A stretch of DNA of 64,000 bases from Metabacillus litoralis (GCF_020524045.1 NZ_JAIVKL010000008.1:186001-250000); one strand, 5' to 3'; counted from the stretch's first letter, positions 46,346 to 55,825 are shown. Made by a program: numbers and translations. The notes: generated from the sequence alone by a model not told the origin.

Positions 46346-47248
46346 ATGTATAATCTAAAAATTTTTATTATCCTTTGTTTGACATTTGTTGTTACTCTTC
46401 AAGCTGCTGTACCTATTATTAAAGCCATAAATCAGTCGAAATCACCAATACCTGATGAGAAAATATTGAATGTTGCCCACCGCGGGGCATCAGCTTATGC
46501 ACCAGAACACACACTTGTTTCTTATCAAATGGGAAAGAAAATGAAGGGGAGTTATATCGAAATAGACCTTCAGATGACAAGTGATGGACATCTTATTGCA
46601 ATGCATGATGAAAGAGTAGATCGCACAACAAATGGAACTGGATTAGTCAAAAACAAGACTCTTAACGAAATCAAGGAATTAGATGCAGGATCATGGTATA
46701 ATGAAAAGTATCCACAATATGCAAAAAAGGAATACGAAGGAATCAAAGTACCAACTTTAGAAGAAGTGTTCAAAACATTTGGACGAGGTTCGAACTATTA
46801 CATAGAAACAAAATCACCAACTGTTTATCCTGGTATGGAAGAAAAGTTACTGAAGTTACTAGAAGAATATAACTTAACAGGTGGTAATGGCCGATCAAGT
46901 CACGTGATACTCCAGTCCTTCAGTTCAGAAAGCCTTAAAAAAATCCATCATCTAAACGAAAATATTCCATTAGTTCAGCTGATATCCTATTCAAACACAG
47001 GAATATTAACTGAATGGCAACTAGCATCAATAAAAGAATATGCAATAGGAATAGGTCCAAGCTTTAAGAAAATTGATCAAGAATATGTTAAAAAAGTAAG
47101 GCAAAGTGACCTGCACATTCATCCTTATACCATAAATTCAAAAGAAGATATGGAAAAAGCAATAAAATGGGGTGTAACTGGTATATTTACAAACCATCCT
47201 GACGTTTTTCAACAAGTTTTGAAAGAATTGGCTTGTGAATCTAAATAA
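46346..47248 (+). CDS. glpQ: Secreted glycerophosphodiester phosphodiesterase
   Basis: 300 residues, ATG after AAGGGG. Signal peptide ([17 protein letters not shown]). Catalytic core: [14 protein letters not shown] with His45, [30 protein letters not shown] and the late [11 protein letters not shown]. It cleaves glycerophosphodiesters to glycerol 3-phosphate and an alcohol; GlpQ of B. subtilis also trims wall teichoic acid under phosphate starvation. No Pho box was identified upstream. Confidence 0.9.
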   Translation: MYNLKIFIILCLTFVVTLQAAVPIIKAINQSKSPIPDEKILNVAHRGASAYAPEHTLVSYQMGKKMKGSYIEIDLQMTSDGHLIAMHDERVDRTTNGTGLVKNKTLNEIKELDAGSWYNEKYPQYAKKEYEGIKVPTLEEVFKTFGRGSNYYIETKSPTVYPGMEEKLLKLLEEYNLTGGNGRSSHVILQSFSSESLKKIHHLNENIPLVQLISYSNTGILTEWQLASIKEYAIGIGPSFKKIDQEYVKKVRQSDLHIHPYTINSKEDMEKAIKWGVTGIFTNHPDVFQQVLKELACESK

Positions 47249-47250
47249 AA

Positions 47251-47287
47251 TGACCAACTAGCAGACTAGAAATCTGCTAGTTGGTCA
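47251..47287 (+). terminator. Terminator after glpQ
   Basis: A 15-bp perfect stem TGACCAACTAGCAGA with TCTGCTAGTTGGTCA (47251-47265 and 47273-47287), 7-base loop; the first repeat module of array 4 starts at its T-rich end. Confidence 0.9.
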
Positions 47288-47380
47288 TTTATCTTCGATT
47301 TTTTGAAAATATCTTCGATTTTGCTTATTTATCTTCGATTCTTGAAATTTATCATCGATTTTCCGGATTTATCTTCGATT
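47287..47380. repeat. Intergenic 20-bp repeat array, 5 modules (array 4)
   Basis: ATCTTCGATT (once ATCATCGATT) begins at 47291, 47311, 47331, 47351 and 47371, exactly every 20 bases; four of the five are preceded by ATTT or TTT. The unit is about 14 conserved bases plus six variable ones. On the minus strand each module reads AATCGAAGATAAAT. It joins the glpQ terminator directly, in the gap to a convergent gene. Confidence 0.92.
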
Positions 47381-47523
47381 AGACAAAATACGACAAATAT
47401 GTAAGCGGGAAAAACATTTCCTTTGATTAAAAGCCCTTACTCTTTATTAATTTATTAAAAGATTTCTAAATAAATTTATTTACTTGTAAAGGGATGCTAC
47501 AAACAAAAAGTACTCAAAATAAA

Positions 47524-47561
47524 AAGCCTGGATTTCTCTTCAAAATCCAAGCCTATTTGCA
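47524..47561 (-). terminator. Terminator of the YjzC-like gene
   Basis: On the minus strand GCTTGGATTT pairs with AAATCCAGGC (one G-U pair), followed by TTTTTATTTT. Confidence 0.75.
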
Positions 47562-47643
47562 TTCTCAATATAAATGCACTTATTTTCATTGGTATATAAC
47601 TTGTTGATTTGGAACAGGGATAATTAAGCCTAGTTAATTATTA

Positions 47644-47853
47644 TTAAACAAGAAGCCAACGATGTTGACGATTTCTCGTTTTCTTTTCACCCTTATGTTC
47701 AATTGTGATGGTGTATGGTTTTAGCTCAGGTAATTTGTCACCAGCTTTTACTTCAATACGCTGTGCTTTCTTCACTTTTCCTCCACCATGTCCTACTTCT
47801 ACATAAACACCTGTTTGAGTTGCGGTTTCCCCTGATTTTAATGTAGCAGCCAT
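47644..47853 (-). CDS. YjzC-like small protein
   Basis: 69 residues from ATG 47853, nine bases after AAAGGAGGAG. The front (LKSGETATQTGVYVEVGHGG) and the AGDKLPELKPY block follow the YjzC family of Bacillus; the tail is basic (GEKKTRNRQHRWLLV). No function is established. Confidence 0.72.
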   Translation of the reverse strand: MAATLKSGETATQTGVYVEVGHGGGKVKKAQRIEVKAGDKLPELKPYTITIEHKGEKKTRNRQHRWLLV

Positions 47854-48179
47854 TAAAACAACTCCTCCTTTGAAAAATATTTTTCTACGTAAGTATAAGA
47901 TAATAAACACCCTAAATATATGGTAAAATAGTTACTTTTTTCCAAATGATAAAAAAGACTATTAGACTATGAACCTGTTTGAAATGAAAACAGTTTAGAA
48001 ATAATTTAATCAGTATTCCGAAAAGAGTACGTACCTAAGTTTTAGTTTAGTCAACCATAATTTATAAAGCAGTAAAAAATGAATTATTTTATTCTAGCTA
48101 ATCTCTTTATCTAGAAAATAACTACGAATTCATCCAATTTTTACACTACACAGAAAATGAAAGACACCACATACCATAG
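47854..48179. other. Gap without recognised features
   Basis: Promoter region of the YjzC-like gene and sequence after the hydrolase stop; nothing further is supported. Confidence 0.45.
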
Positions 48180-48803
48180 TCAGTTCTTAAACACATGCTG
48201 GCCAATCACAACCGTTGTTTCTCTTGAATCTAACCAACGACTTGTTGCGATGTCGGGATTATAGAAGAATAATGAACCTTTTGCAATATGTCTCATATCT
48301 GACAGTGCTGCTTGCGCGGCTTTGATGGATTCTTGATCTGCTGGTTTGTTAACTTGTCCATTTGCAACAGGTTGGAATTGTCCACGTTGGTAAATAACTT
48401 CTTTAATCGTGTTTGGGAATTTTGGGCTTTCTACTCGATTTAAGACAACGCTAGCAACTGCTACTTTTCCTTCAAAGGGTTCTGATTGTGCTTCAGCTCG
48501 TACGATTCTAGCCAATAAATCAAAGTCTGATTGAGAGATTCCCGATATTTTATGTTCGTTTCTTTTTCCTCTACTTGGCTTTTGGGGTGGGGTGTTTGAT
48601 TTATTTATATGAATTTCTTGACCGATATAAATTAGATCAAGATTCTTTACTTGTGGATTTGCTTTTGCTAATTCAGTTAAAGATAATCCATTTTGTTTGG
48701 CAATTTCAGACATTGTATCACCTTTTTGAACAGTATAAGCGAAAGATGGCACAGCCATAAACAGAGTTGTCAGGAATGTTAGTAAAAATATTAGTTTCTT
48801 CAC
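48180..48803 (-). CDS. LysM plus SleB/CwlJ-type hydrolase
   Basis: 207 residues. Signal peptide to about residue 22 (ending SFA), LysM domain (YTVQKGDTMSEIAKQNG, IYIGQEIHI), linker, then the Hydrolase_2 domain: LLARIVRAEAQSEPFEGKVA with the catalytic Glu, VLNRVESPKFP, and SLFFYNPDIATSRW. This matches secreted SleB/CwlJ relatives such as YkvT and differs from SleB by having LysM as the wall-binding part. It should act on muramic-lactam cortex or on wall peptidoglycan. Confidence 0.9.
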   Translation of the reverse strand: MKKLIFLLTFLTTLFMAVPSFAYTVQKGDTMSEIAKQNGLSLTELAKANPQVKNLDLIYIGQEIHINKSNTPPQKPSRGKRNEHKISGISQSDFDLLARIVRAEAQSEPFEGKVAVASVVLNRVESPKFPNTIKEVIYQRGQFQPVANGQVNKPADQESIKAAQAALSDMRHIAKGSLFFYNPDIATSRWLDSRETTVVIGQHVFKN

Positions 48804-49228
48804 AATATAGTCCTCCTAGTAGATCACGTTTTTTGAACTCTTGTCTTATTTCTATGTAAGAAAAAAAATGAATAGTGTTACAATTAGATTACATAGAAAA
48901 TACAAGAACATAGAAAACGATGATATTAGGGGCTTTTAGGTCATTTTCATCGGAGAAAAATAGTTCTTTTATCATAAAATCTTTATCTATTACCTAACAT
49001 TTTTTTCCACATTATTGACTATATAACGTTTTCTGTCTCCATACATTTTTCCTTTCACCTTATTTGCGAGCAATAATACTCAGCAATATTTATGGTAATA
49101 TATAGTTATAAAAGTCGAATAAATAGTCTATTTAATGTACTACATGCTAGTGGTTTGAAAAGAACATCCTACTCAGTTACTTCTCAATAATTCACCATTT
49201 ATATAATTTAGAAAGGAGGTTTCAGTAT
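48804..49228. other. Gap between divergent genes
   Basis: Holds the promoters of both neighbours. I see no hairpin terminator, repeat or riboswitch. GAAAGGAGGTTTC precedes the plus-strand gene. Confidence 0.45.
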
Positions 49229-50662
49229 ATGAAACGAAAGATTACTTCTTTTCAGTATGACATACTAAAAAAAGAGTTTTACTATCTTGAAGAAATCGGT
49301 AAATTATCTAAAAATCAAGCAAATGATCTCCTTGAACAGTATGAAATTATTGATCCTGTTTCCCCACCAAGCAAGACGCCAGTATCGAATAAAAAGTTTA
49401 CACTGAATTCCATTCAAATTATTTCAATTATCGGTGCAGTTCTAATTGGACTTGGAGTACTCAGTTTTGTTGCGAGTAATTGGTCTGCAATGACAAATAT
49501 TGAAAAATTTGTTTTATTACTGTGTACACTTGTTTTATCTTATGTACTAGCTTGGTTAGCTGAAGAAAAAAGACCACATACATCCAAAGCGTTATACTAT
49601 CTTGGAGCTTTTATCTATGGAGCTGAAATTTTTTATATTGGACAAATGTTTCATTTGGGTGGAGAAGTAGGCTCAGCACTAATCGCATGGGCAGTAGGGA
49701 TACTATCCTTAGCGATTTATCTTAGATATAACATTCTTTACGGAGTAGGTTTTGGTTTATTTTATTTAGCGATTGAATTAACCTTTATGATTCCAAGTAA
49801 TGGAGAACCTTCTTTGTGGTTGTTTGTTATTTTGCCGTTACTTTTTATCGGAGTTCGATTAATAAACATATTTCAGCGGTACCTATTGATTGCGAATTTT
49901 GTTCTACTTTATCAATTTATTGAATTACAATTTATGCTAAATAGTGAACTTCGGTGGGGTTGGATTATTCTAATTTTAATTGGGCTTTTTGCTTTAAGTA
50001 AATATGTATACCCTAAAGAGAAGTACTTAATTTTAGTTAATTTCATTCTACTTTATCAATTTGTCGAGTTTACATTGTTTGTAAAAGCCATTGATTATCT
50101 CGCTTATTTATTGATTTTTGGTTTATTCGCTGTGTTACTGTTTGTTGTTGGTCATATGTTCATGAATAAATCAAATGTGCTTTTTATCTTTAATAGTATT
50201 ATTGGTATTCAGTTTTTATCTCTCTTGTTATATCACATGGGTATAGATATATTATTCTTTTATTTCATTGTCATTTTTGTGATTGGAATGATTTATACTC
50301 ATTACTGTTTAAAAGAGTATGAAGATGTGATGAAGTGGATGGGACTCGTTTTTCAACTAATTACGGGAATTTTATTAACATTTCCATTCTCATATGAAGG
50401 ACTTGGATTTACCCAACTATGGATTTTCTTTGGATTAGCTTATATTGTATATGGTATGTATTTGGTTTACCAAAATAAAGTGTTCGGAGTTTTTCTTGTC
50501 AGTTTATTAATTTTTCGTTTTTATGTTGATCTTTCCTTAGTGTTTATGAATAAGTCGATTGCATTTCTGCTCGGAGGCTTATTGTTGTTAGGATTAGGCT
50601 ATTGGTTTGAAAAAACAAGAAGAGGAGAGGGTAAAGGTGAGTCTAAAAAGAAAACCAAGTAA
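49229..50662 (+). CDS. DUF2157 polytopic membrane protein
   Basis: 477 residues, ATG after GAAAGGAGG. A short soluble N terminus (EEIGKLSKNQANDLLEQYEI) precedes about fourteen membrane helices. The first pair reads IISIIGAVLIGLGVLSFVAS and NWSAMTNIEKF, the mark of DUF2157 proteins, followed by SKALYYLGAFIYGAEIFYI. The role is unknown. The next gene starts inside its last codons, and the two families are often paired in bacteria. Confidence 0.82.
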   Translation: MKRKITSFQYDILKKEFYYLEEIGKLSKNQANDLLEQYEIIDPVSPPSKTPVSNKKFTLNSIQIISIIGAVLIGLGVLSFVASNWSAMTNIEKFVLLLCTLVLSYVLAWLAEEKRPHTSKALYYLGAFIYGAEIFYIGQMFHLGGEVGSALIAWAVGILSLAIYLRYNILYGVGFGLFYLAIELTFMIPSNGEPSLWLFVILPLLFIGVRLINIFQRYLLIANFVLLYQFIELQFMLNSELRWGWIILILIGLFALSKYVYPKEKYLILVNFILLYQFVEFTLFVKAIDYLAYLLIFGLFAVLLFVVGHMFMNKSNVLFIFNSIIGIQFLSLLLYHMGIDILFFYFIVIFVIGMIYTHYCLKEYEDVMKWMGLVFQLITGILLTFPFSYEGLGFTQLWIFFGLAYIVYGMYLVYQNKVFGVFLVSLLIFRFYVDLSLVFMNKSIAFLLGGLLLLGLGYWFEKTRRGEGKGESKKKTK

Positions 50663-51203
50663 AATGTTTTGGATTTCCTTACTTATCCCACTTCTAGTAC
50701 TAATTAGTATGCTAATTAAACCAGTAAGTACAATGGTAAAAGGTGAGGAAATAACTCTTGCAACTATTCCTGTTGATCCGAGAGATCTATTTTATGGAGA
50801 TTATGTAACACTTGATTTAGAAATTGAAGAAATCGATGTGTCTCTTATTGAACCTTCAATAAAAAGAAAATTAGATCAATACGAGTACCAGCGAAAACAA
50901 ACTGTATTCGTTTCTCTTCGTGAAGGAGAAGAGGGCATCTTTGAGGCTGTATCTGTAGGTGAAGAAAAGCCAAATGGATTGTATATTAAAGGGAAAATGA
51001 GTCCTTTTATCCAAGATAATAGCTGGAATGAGGAAGCTGAAACAAAAAAATCGGTCTTTATTGATTATGGAATTGAACGGTATTATGTTGAAGAAGGCAC
51101 AGGACTTGAGTTAGAAAACCAAGCAAATCAAGGCCAAGTACTCGTTTCAGTAAAAATTTATAATGGATACCCACTTCTCACTGATTTAAAGAGTGTAAAG
51201 TGA
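50637..51203 (+). CDS. GDYXXLXY-domain protein
   Basis: 188 residues from GTG 50637, six bases after AAGAGGAGAGG, overlapping the DUF2157 gene by 26 bases. TM helix (FWISLLIPLLVLISML), then the signature DPRDLFYGDYVTLDLEI and GLYIKGKMSP. The protein faces outward. GDYXXLXY proteins occur with DUF2157 membrane proteins, so they probably work as a pair; no reaction known. Confidence 0.82.
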   Translation: MSLKRKPSKMFWISLLIPLLVLISMLIKPVSTMVKGEEITLATIPVDPRDLFYGDYVTLDLEIEEIDVSLIEPSIKRKLDQYEYQRKQTVFVSLREGEEGIFEAVSVGEEKPNGLYIKGKMSPFIQDNSWNEEAETKKSVFIDYGIERYYVEEGTGLELENQANQGQVLVSVKIYNGYPLLTDLKSVK

Positions 51204-51267
51204 ATTAAGATATTTTAGTAAGAAATTTTAAGATCTAATACTATTACGTAGATAGGTGGAGTTAAAA

Positions 51268-51489
51268 ATGGCAAATATTAAATTTGAGATTATTGAAAAT
51301 ATAGCAATTCTGTCAGAAGGACAAAAAGGTTGGAAGAGAGAGCTTAACTTAATTAGTTGGAATGATCGTGAGCCAAAGTATGATATTCGTGATTGGGATT
51401 CAAGTCATGAGAAAATGGGCAAAGGACTAACTCTTTCAAAAGATGAATTAGTGCAATTAAAAGGAATTTTGAATAACATGGATTTATAG
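51268..51489 (+). CDS. YdbC-like PC4-fold single-strand nucleic acid binding protein
   Basis: 73 residues from ATG 51268, seven bases after AGGTGG. It carries the PC4/YdbC pattern: GWKRELNLISWNDREPKYDI, RDW, then GKGLTLSKDEL and a C-terminal helix. Lactococcus YdbC of this family binds single-stranded DNA as a dimer. Monocistronic, with a terminator behind. Confidence 0.85.
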   Translation: MANIKFEIIENIAILSEGQKGWKRELNLISWNDREPKYDIRDWDSSHEKMGKGLTLSKDELVQLKGILNNMDL

Positions 51490-51580
51490 TAAAGCAACAT
51501 TTATCTTAGTTGCTTATCGCTTTAAAAAGTGTATTTGATAAGTAAAGTATATTGAGTTTTTTTAATAGAAGAAACTGATC

Positions 51581-51610
51581 AAAAAGCTAAGGAAATTCTT
51601 AGCTTTTTTT
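51581..51610 (+). terminator. Terminator after the YdbC-like gene
   Basis: AAGCTAAG/CTTAGCTT (51584-51591 with 51598-51605), 6-base loop, T7 run. Confidence 0.85.
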
Positions 51611-51703
51611 CGTAAAGATATGCTGATTTATAAAGAAATTCTTATTATTTAACAATTTGTTATATTGATGAAATTCTCAATTTGCGAAAACAGCTTTTAA
51701 AAT

Positions 51704-52150
51704 TTACTTTACCTTTTTCTTTTCTATTATAAGGATGCCAATTCCTATTATTACAATGAAAAAAACCAAGAAAATGAAAAACCTAAAAAAGTTATACATT
51801 TCTTTTCCATAAGTATACTCTTCTTTTCTAACAGCTTTTTTAAACCTTCCATTATCCAACTGAATAGCGATAGCTTCCTCAGTACCTATTCCTTGAATAG
51901 AATAATATTTTGTACCTATTTCATATGAGTTAGAAAAGTTACCAGCATATTGCTCCATATCAGAAAATCTCGTGACACGACCAATTTCACTTCCAATGTC
52001 TGTAACATACTCATCATTCACTACATAAATATACCCATCCCAAACAACAAAAGGATAAGGCCATGACGTTGCAAATGATTTGTATGGAATTAAAAGATAA
52101 GTAAATAAGATCATTATAAAGATAGGAAAAGAACATTGCTTTAATTTCAT
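51704..52150 (-). CDS. Secreted/anchored hypothetical protein
   Basis: 148 residues from ATG 52150, six bases after AAAGGAGG (TTG 52153 is next to it). Signal peptide ending KSFATS, a small outer domain with FVVWDGYIYVVNDEYVTDIG and YYSIQGIGTEEAIAIQ, then a C-terminal membrane helix (FFIFLVFFIVIIGIGILII) with a Lys-rich tail. The outer part reads like a beta-propeller-type or SH3-like repeat but I cannot assign it. Confidence 0.6.
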   Translation of the reverse strand: MKLKQCSFPIFIMILFTYLLIPYKSFATSWPYPFVVWDGYIYVVNDEYVTDIGSEIGRVTRFSDMEQYAGNFSNSYEIGTKYYSIQGIGTEEAIAIQLDNGRFKKAVRKEEYTYGKEMYNFFRFFIFLVFFIVIIGIGILIIEKKKVK

Positions 52151-52320
52151 CAAATACCTCCTTTATTAAAGTAGACGTTCACAGCTTTCTTTAAGTTTCA
52201 TTATTCTTTCGTTTTTATGTAAGAATAGTTCTTCCAATATTAGCCGATACTTTAATTGATATTTCCTAGATAGTGAGAAAATGAGTTGTGTAAAAGGAGC
52301 AAAACAAGATAAAGAATGTA

Positions 52321-52362
52321 AACAACAATATTCTAGAATAGAGCCTTATTAAAAGAATACAT
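52321..52362. mobile_element. One-ended remnant of the MITE-like element (copy C)
   Basis: AACAACAATATTCTAGAATA then GAGCCTTATTAAAAGAATAC matches the right end of copy A (AGCAACAATCTTTCAGAAAA then GAGCCTTTACTAAAG). No left end is found nearby. Confidence 0.45.
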
Positions 52363-52467
52363 GCCATGGCTCCAATATCAATTCGTTATAAAGAAAGCGT
52401 TTAAAAATATTAATTCATGGTCTAAAACGAAACAAAATAGCATTTTTTAAATTGAGGTGGTGAAGCA

Positions 52468-53061
52468 ATGGAGTGGTTAAAAAGCTTGTTAGACGATCGA
52501 GATGAAATTAAATCAATGAAAAGAAATATATATACTGGAACAACAAAATTAATTTTAGGTGCGGTATTAGCCTCTCTAGCCTGTATTTTTCAGTCAGCAG
52601 GTATATTTGTTGGTGTTGGCTTTGTATTGAGTACCTTAACAACATTGCCGATTGTTATTGCTTCAGTTTTATCGCTGAAGATTGGATTTTTGACTTATGT
52701 TTCTACAATCTTTTTGTTAGCCATCACTCAACCAAGTGAGTTGCTTATTTTTCCGTTTACAACTGGATTACTTGGACTTGCTTTAGGAATTGGTTTCAAA
52801 ATTCTCCGTAATTCTGTGTTAATTACTGTGTTTTCTAGTTTTTGTTTGACTGTCGGTATGACGTGCTTGCTTTATGTTTTACAATTTCCTATTCTCGGAC
52901 CAACTATTACGACAAATTTTGATAGTAAAATATTTCTTTATATTTTCGCTTTTTCCATTTTGTATAGCTGGATATGGCTTAAATTAAGTTTATTAACCTT
53001 GAAGGCTGTTAATCGTTTTGTGTTTAGGAAAGTAGCGATTCTTTATAGTGAAAAAGGGTAA
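52468..53061 (+). CDS. Six-helix membrane protein, hypothetical
   Basis: 197 residues, ATG after TTGAGGTGG. The charged N terminus (WLKSLLDDRDEIKSMKRN) precedes six hydrophobic segments, beginning KLILGAVLASLACIFQSAG. The gentle Gly-rich helices (GFVLSTLTTLPIVIASVLS) resemble S components of ECF vitamin transporters or DUF2232-like proteins; neither match is firm. Confidence 0.55.
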   Translation: MEWLKSLLDDRDEIKSMKRNIYTGTTKLILGAVLASLACIFQSAGIFVGVGFVLSTLTTLPIVIASVLSLKIGFLTYVSTIFLLAITQPSELLIFPFTTGLLGLALGIGFKILRNSVLITVFSSFCLTVGMTCLLYVLQFPILGPTITTNFDSKIFLYIFAFSILYSWIWLKLSLLTLKAVNRFVFRKVAILYSEKG

Positions 53062-53157
53062 TTTAAACACTTGTCATATCAGTTAACCCTGATAAATTTC
53101 TTGTTTTTTGTAACTAAGTTTAAAACAAAACCGTCTAATTCAAACGAGGTGAGGTAT

Positions 53158-53493
53158 ATGACTAAGTTTGCTATTTTACCAGTATTAATACTATTGAACA
53201 TTATGTTAGCTGGGTGTATGGAATATGAATCAACATCATCTTTATCAATTGAGATGATTGCATTTCATAGCCTGACAAAGGAAGAACAAGACTTCATTCC
53301 AGTTAGCCCAAAGGATTCGATAGTTGAAAAGGTCAATGTTACTGAAAAGAATAAATTATTATTTCACAAAAATTATGACAAAGAAAAGGTGTACTCAGTT
53401 ACATTTAATAATTCCGAAGAAGAGGATGAACTCATAGTTTTTATTGATCTAGACAAAAAAACTGTGATTGGAAAAGGCTTTATCAATAAATAA
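53158..53493 (+). CDS. Small lipoprotein, hypothetical
   Basis: 111 residues from ATG 53158, after GAGGTGAGG. Lipobox NIMLAGC. The mature part has ITAFHS-like start (MIAFHSLTKEEQDFIPVSP) and VYSVTFNNSEEEDELIVFID, a compact alpha/beta domain. No family recognised. A weak ATAAGGAA/TTCCTTAT hairpin follows at 53503-53533. Confidence 0.65.
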   Translation: MTKFAILPVLILLNIMLAGCMEYESTSSLSIEMIAFHSLTKEEQDFIPVSPKDSIVEKVNVTEKNKLLFHKNYDKEKVYSVTFNNSEEEDELIVFIDLDKKTVIGKGFINK

Positions 53494-53542
53494 GCTCAAA
53501 AATAAGGAAACCGTAAAGTTTAGCTTCCTTATAATGAAGATA

Positions 53543-54502
53543 TCAATAGCCTTTTTCAAAATTAAGTAAGTTAACAGATGGCGTTTTCCCTTTAAGATAA
53601 TCTTTAAGGTTTGGAATAAAAATATTTTCTATTACACGTTGGTTGTAGTGTTCTGTACTTCCGGAAGTATGTGGAGTAATGATGACGTTTTCCATTTTCC
53701 ATAATGGATTGTCCTTTGGAAGAGGTTCTATTTCAAACACGTCTAAACCGGCTCCAGCTATTTGTTGTGTTTCAAGAGCTTCAATTAGTTCCGTTTCTTT
53801 TACAATTGCACCACGTCCAATATTGATAAAGATAGACGAATTCTTCATAAATTCAAACTCCACTTTCCCAAATAAACCTTTCGTTTTTGCAGTTAAAGGC
53901 AAGGTGACTATGACAAAATCACACTGTGGTAGTACTTTATGTAAATCAGAAGAAGTGTACATTTCATCAACATTTTCTTCCTGACCACCTGAGTTTCTAA
54001 TTCCTAACACTTTCATTCCAAATGCTTTAGCGATTTTTGCCGTTTCTCTTCCGATATGACCAACACCAATGATTCCAACTGTTTTTTCATGAAGCTCTTG
54101 ATTCATATTCGCGTGATGCCAAGTTTGCTTTGTTTGCTGACGAACGTATGTATGAATTTTTCTTGTGAATGACAACATCAATGCGAAAATCGTTTCGGAA
54201 ATAGGATACCCATGAACACCGTTCGCAGAGGTAACGTGGATTTTTTTTTCTTGAAAATAATCTAATGGAACCTTATTTACACCAGCACTCCAGGTTTGAA
54301 GCCATTTCAAGTTGATATCAGTTTGTAAAATGGTATCCTCCATTTGCTTTTTCCAGCCTGCGATGATCTCAGCATCGTTAAGATGTGGTTCCCAAATCGA
54401 AGGATCACTACCTGTTATAATTGTCCAGTCGGGAAGAATTTCAATGACTTTAGTTAACAAAAATTCGTCAAGATTTTGAGTAATAACAAGCTTTCTTGTC
54501 AT
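53543..54502 (-). CDS. D-2-hydroxyacid dehydrogenase (NAD-dependent)
   Basis: 319 residues from ATG 54502, seven bases after GGAGG (ATG 54505 is too close). NAD-binding GIIGVGHIGRETAKIAKAFG, catalytic Arg in NIGRGAIV, Glu in LDVFEIEPLP and His in ITPHTSGSTEHY. The short catalytic domain (DWTIITGSDPS, WLQTWSAGVNKVPLD) fits the glyoxylate/hydroxypyruvate reductase side of the family (YoaD/GhrA-like). Substrate not fixed. Confidence 0.9.
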   Translation of the reverse strand: MTRKLVITQNLDEFLLTKVIEILPDWTIITGSDPSIWEPHLNDAEIIAGWKKQMEDTILQTDINLKWLQTWSAGVNKVPLDYFQEKKIHVTSANGVHGYPISETIFALMLSFTRKIHTYVRQQTKQTWHHANMNQELHEKTVGIIGVGHIGRETAKIAKAFGMKVLGIRNSGGQEENVDEMYTSSDLHKVLPQCDFVIVTLPLTAKTKGLFGKVEFEFMKNSSIFINIGRGAIVKETELIEALETQQIAGAGLDVFEIEPLPKDNPLWKMENVIITPHTSGSTEHYNQRVIENIFIPNLKDYLKGKTPSVNLLNFEKGY

Positions 54503-54578
54503 CATGTTGCCTCCGTTCAAGTTTTATTTTTTTTCGCACATTTAAACATAATGGTATATTTTACTTTTTTAGATATCC

Positions 54579-54844
54579 CTAATTTATAGCTGCTAAACCT
54601 AAACTATCAAGTGCCTCATCAACTGAATATATATTATTTATATTTCTCTCTAGACAAAGTTGAATAACAGTTCAAAAGACTCTAATTCATCGGTCAAAAA
54701 TTTATCTATTTGGTAAGAGCTTTCAGAATGAGAAACAAACAATTGTACTTCCAAATGATCTTCAATATACTCTTTGAGATCATATATCATATTTTCGGTA
54801 ATCATTTCATCATCCAAAATAAGGCCTAAAAATCGAGCAAATGA
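54579..54844 (-). pseudogene. Frameshifted gene fragment
   Basis: A minus-strand frame from 54844 reads ARFLGLILDDEMITENMIYD and LKEYIEDHLEVQLFVSHSES to a TAG at 54650. A shift of one base near 54670-54690 continues with QLCLERNINNIYSVDEALDS and LGLAAIN to TAG at 54579. Coding character without a start codon or ribosome binding site marks it as a relic. No family recognised. Confidence 0.5.
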
Positions 54845-54902
54845 TCAGTAAATACTTCTATAATTATAGCATGAACACATTTGAAAGGATGAATAATGAT
54901 GA

Positions 54903-55163
54903 ATGAAAATGGAACAGGAAATTATATTTCTTTTAGATCTCAGTAGCTCAATGCTTGAAAGTGATACAATAGGCGGATTTAATTCTTTTTTAACAAAGCA
55001 AAAACAAGTAGCAGGTGAAGTAAGGGTTATAACCGCGCTTTTTATCTTCTTAGAAGCAAATATTGATGCAGTTCAAGAAGTAAAAGATATAGGAATCGAA
55101 AGAAAAGCATCAAATAAAGACGTAGAGATGATGTATAATCAAATAAATGATAAGGTTATGTAA
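54903..55163 (+). pseudogene. VWA-domain protein with internal deletion
   Basis: 86 codons. The start matches VWA proteins: EIIFLLDLSSSM (MIDAS-type D-x-S-x-S), LESDTIGGFNSFLTKQKQV, AGEVRVITALF. It then jumps straight to the family's C-terminal block, FLEANIDAVQEVKDIGI and a degraded tail. Normal members have about 90 more residues between, including the Thr and Asp MIDAS loops. The frame is still open across the join, so a short product could be made, but it cannot be a working VWA domain. GGATG precedes the ATG. Confidence 0.65.
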
Positions 55164-55293
55164 AAACGAACTGATTCATAAGTTTATTAATCATTAAATG
55201 ATTTTCTAAAAAAGTAAGGAAATATTACTCGAAGCAAAAACGAACGGTATTTCTAGAACTGAATTTGGACATTCTAAAAATCGAGGTGATGGT

Positions 55294-55473
55294 ATGGACG
55301 TTGCAAAAATCGGCGATGTAATTTCCTTTAAACGGGAAGATGTTTCTCATGAAGGTGTTGTGACAGGCATAAGAGAAAATTCTGTTATGGTTCAATATGG
55401 AAGGTCAAAAGATAAAGATGAACCTTTAAAAACAATTGTGAATCATAAAAATTACAAAATTAAAAAAAAATAA
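55294..55473 (+). CDS. YkvS-like DUF2187 protein
   Basis: 59 residues from ATG 55294, after GAGGTGATGGT. It carries the KOW-like pattern of the B. subtilis YkvS family: AKIGDVISFKREDVSHEG, VVTGIRENSVMVQYG, and the terminal TIVNHKNYKI. Family function unknown; the fold suggests RNA or ribosome contact. It has its own terminator. Confidence 0.8.
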   Translation: MDVAKIGDVISFKREDVSHEGVVTGIRENSVMVQYGRSKDKDEPLKTIVNHKNYKIKKK

Positions 55474-55491
55474 CACTAGTGTCAAGCTAAA

Positions 55492-55523
55492 GGTGGCAGA
55501 AAAGATTCCTGCCACTAATTTTT
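55492..55523 (+). terminator. Terminator after the YkvS-like gene
   Basis: GGTGGCAG with CTGCCACT (55492-55499 and 55509-55516), 9-base loop, T7 run. The gap 55524-55825 beyond it shows nothing but the promoter region of the next gene. Confidence 0.88.
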
Positions 55524-55825
55524 TTATTTTCAATATTATAACCTAAGTTACGTAAAAGATTTTTTAATACTCATGCAAAATCCTCAGTACTATTCTGTCA
55601 TTTCATTTTCAGCGATTATTTATTTCCTCTTATACCTAATTTATTAAACCACTTTAATGTCTAAAGTTAAAGACAAGATCTAAAGGTCTTTCATGAAAAA
55701 AAACAATAAAATCTATTTTGATAGTGACTGTTTTCATTTAATAATAATTGATATTATTGTTGTAATTAGAATTTTTCTAATTGAGAAGATGAAGAGTTAT
55801 AGTGAAAGGAGTTGAGGTGATTAAC

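Noticed and set aside
7247-47380. The four arrays as CRISPR
   Set aside because: Conserved words are only 10-14 bases and the unit is 20-21 bases, far too short for repeat plus spacer, and no cas gene is present.
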